Of a stretch of DNA of 6,642 nt, positions 6,555-6,642 are shown in pieces. Source of the DNA: an uncultured Pseudomonas sp. (lineage in GTDB: Bacteria > Pseudomonadota > Gammaproteobacteria > Pseudomonadales > Pseudomonadaceae); assembly GCF_946885885.1 (NCBI RefSeq), contig NZ_CAMPHN010000219.1, positions 1 to 6,642 on the forward strand, read 5' to 3'. The notes beneath the pieces were generated by a model, which did no database searches, was not told the DNA's origin, and saw only the letters and a program-made list of their open reading frames with translations. Within the stretch, counting starts at the first letter, position 1; every line of letters starts with the position of its first letter. The translations under genes were made by a program, and so were the position numbers.

Positions 6555-6562
6555 AAGAGGAG
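6555..6562 (+). promoter_or_regulatory. Ribosome binding site of the terminal partial gene
   Basis: AAGAGGAG lies seven bases before the GTG at 6570. The strength of this site decides the GTG as the start of the last gene, because no ATG occurs in the short visible reading frame. Confidence 0.6.
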
Positions 6563-6569
6563 CGAAGCG

Positions 6570-6642
6570 GTGCAGGTACAGGGTTATTACGACCTTAAAT
6601 TCGAGGAGCTGAAAGAGGCGTTCACCAGCCTGTTCGACGACC
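6570..6642 (+). CDS. Partial: N-terminus of a probable serine hydrolase / family VIII esterase
   Basis: Only 24 codons are visible before the window ends. They begin with a GTG start and encode a peptide that starts MQVQGYYDLKFEELKEAF. This resembles the start, as I remember it, of the Pseudomonas family VIII esterases and beta-lactamase-fold serine hydrolases found close to dinG. Members of that family hydrolyse esters with a Ser-X-X-Lys nucleophile, which lies further on and cannot be seen here. No signal peptide is apparent, so a cytoplasmic enzyme is likely. The gap to the glycoside hydrolase is 48 bases on the same strand with no terminator visible, so the two could share a message. Identity is tentative because so little is present. 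Confidence 0.5.
   Translation, partial: MQVQGYYDLKFEELKEAFTSLFDD

Noticed and set aside
6552..6557. TATAAG as a -10 element for the last gene
   Set aside because: It touches the ribosome binding site, so transcription would begin after it, and no -35 lies at a suitable distance.

Overview
The window looks like ordinary chromosomal DNA of a gamma-proteobacterium, most likely a Pseudomonas of the fluorescens type. The reasons are high GC, Pseudomonas-style codon use, a DinG of Pseudomonas length (714 aa with the usual N-terminus), and a downstream gene start that resembles the Pseudomonas family VIII esterase/serine hydrolase. No RNA gene, insertion sequence, phage gene or CRISPR array is visible.

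Layout: positions 1-241 are less GC-rich and hold no convincing gene. Positions 242-571 encode a small DUF1145 membrane protein. It overlaps by 8 bases a gene for an exported collagen-like, glycine-rich protein (564-1325), so the two are probably co-transcribed and translationally coupled. Facing them is a four-helix CopD-type membrane protein on the minus strand (1357-1821). A 151-bp divergent intergenic region follows. It holds a perfect 9-bp inverted repeat in the copD-like leader, a -10 hexamer pointing to dinG, and a good candidate LexA box. Next come dinG (1973-4117), a short spacer with two GC-rich hairpins, and a large exported glycoside hydrolase with the two catalytic glutamate motifs of GH50 beta-agarases (about 4302-6521). 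The first 24 codons of a probable serine-hydrolase/esterase gene start at 6570 and run off the end.

The genes do not form one obvious pathway. The best-supported functional unit is dinG with its probable SOS control. DinG is a 5'-3' iron-sulfur DNA helicase, and the LexA-type operator in its leader fits damage induction. The most interesting accessory genes are the collagen-like protein, which carries an internal duplication with one cysteine per unit, and the GH50-like enzyme, whose natural substrate in this host is not obvious. I did not find evidence for a wholly new multi-gene system here.
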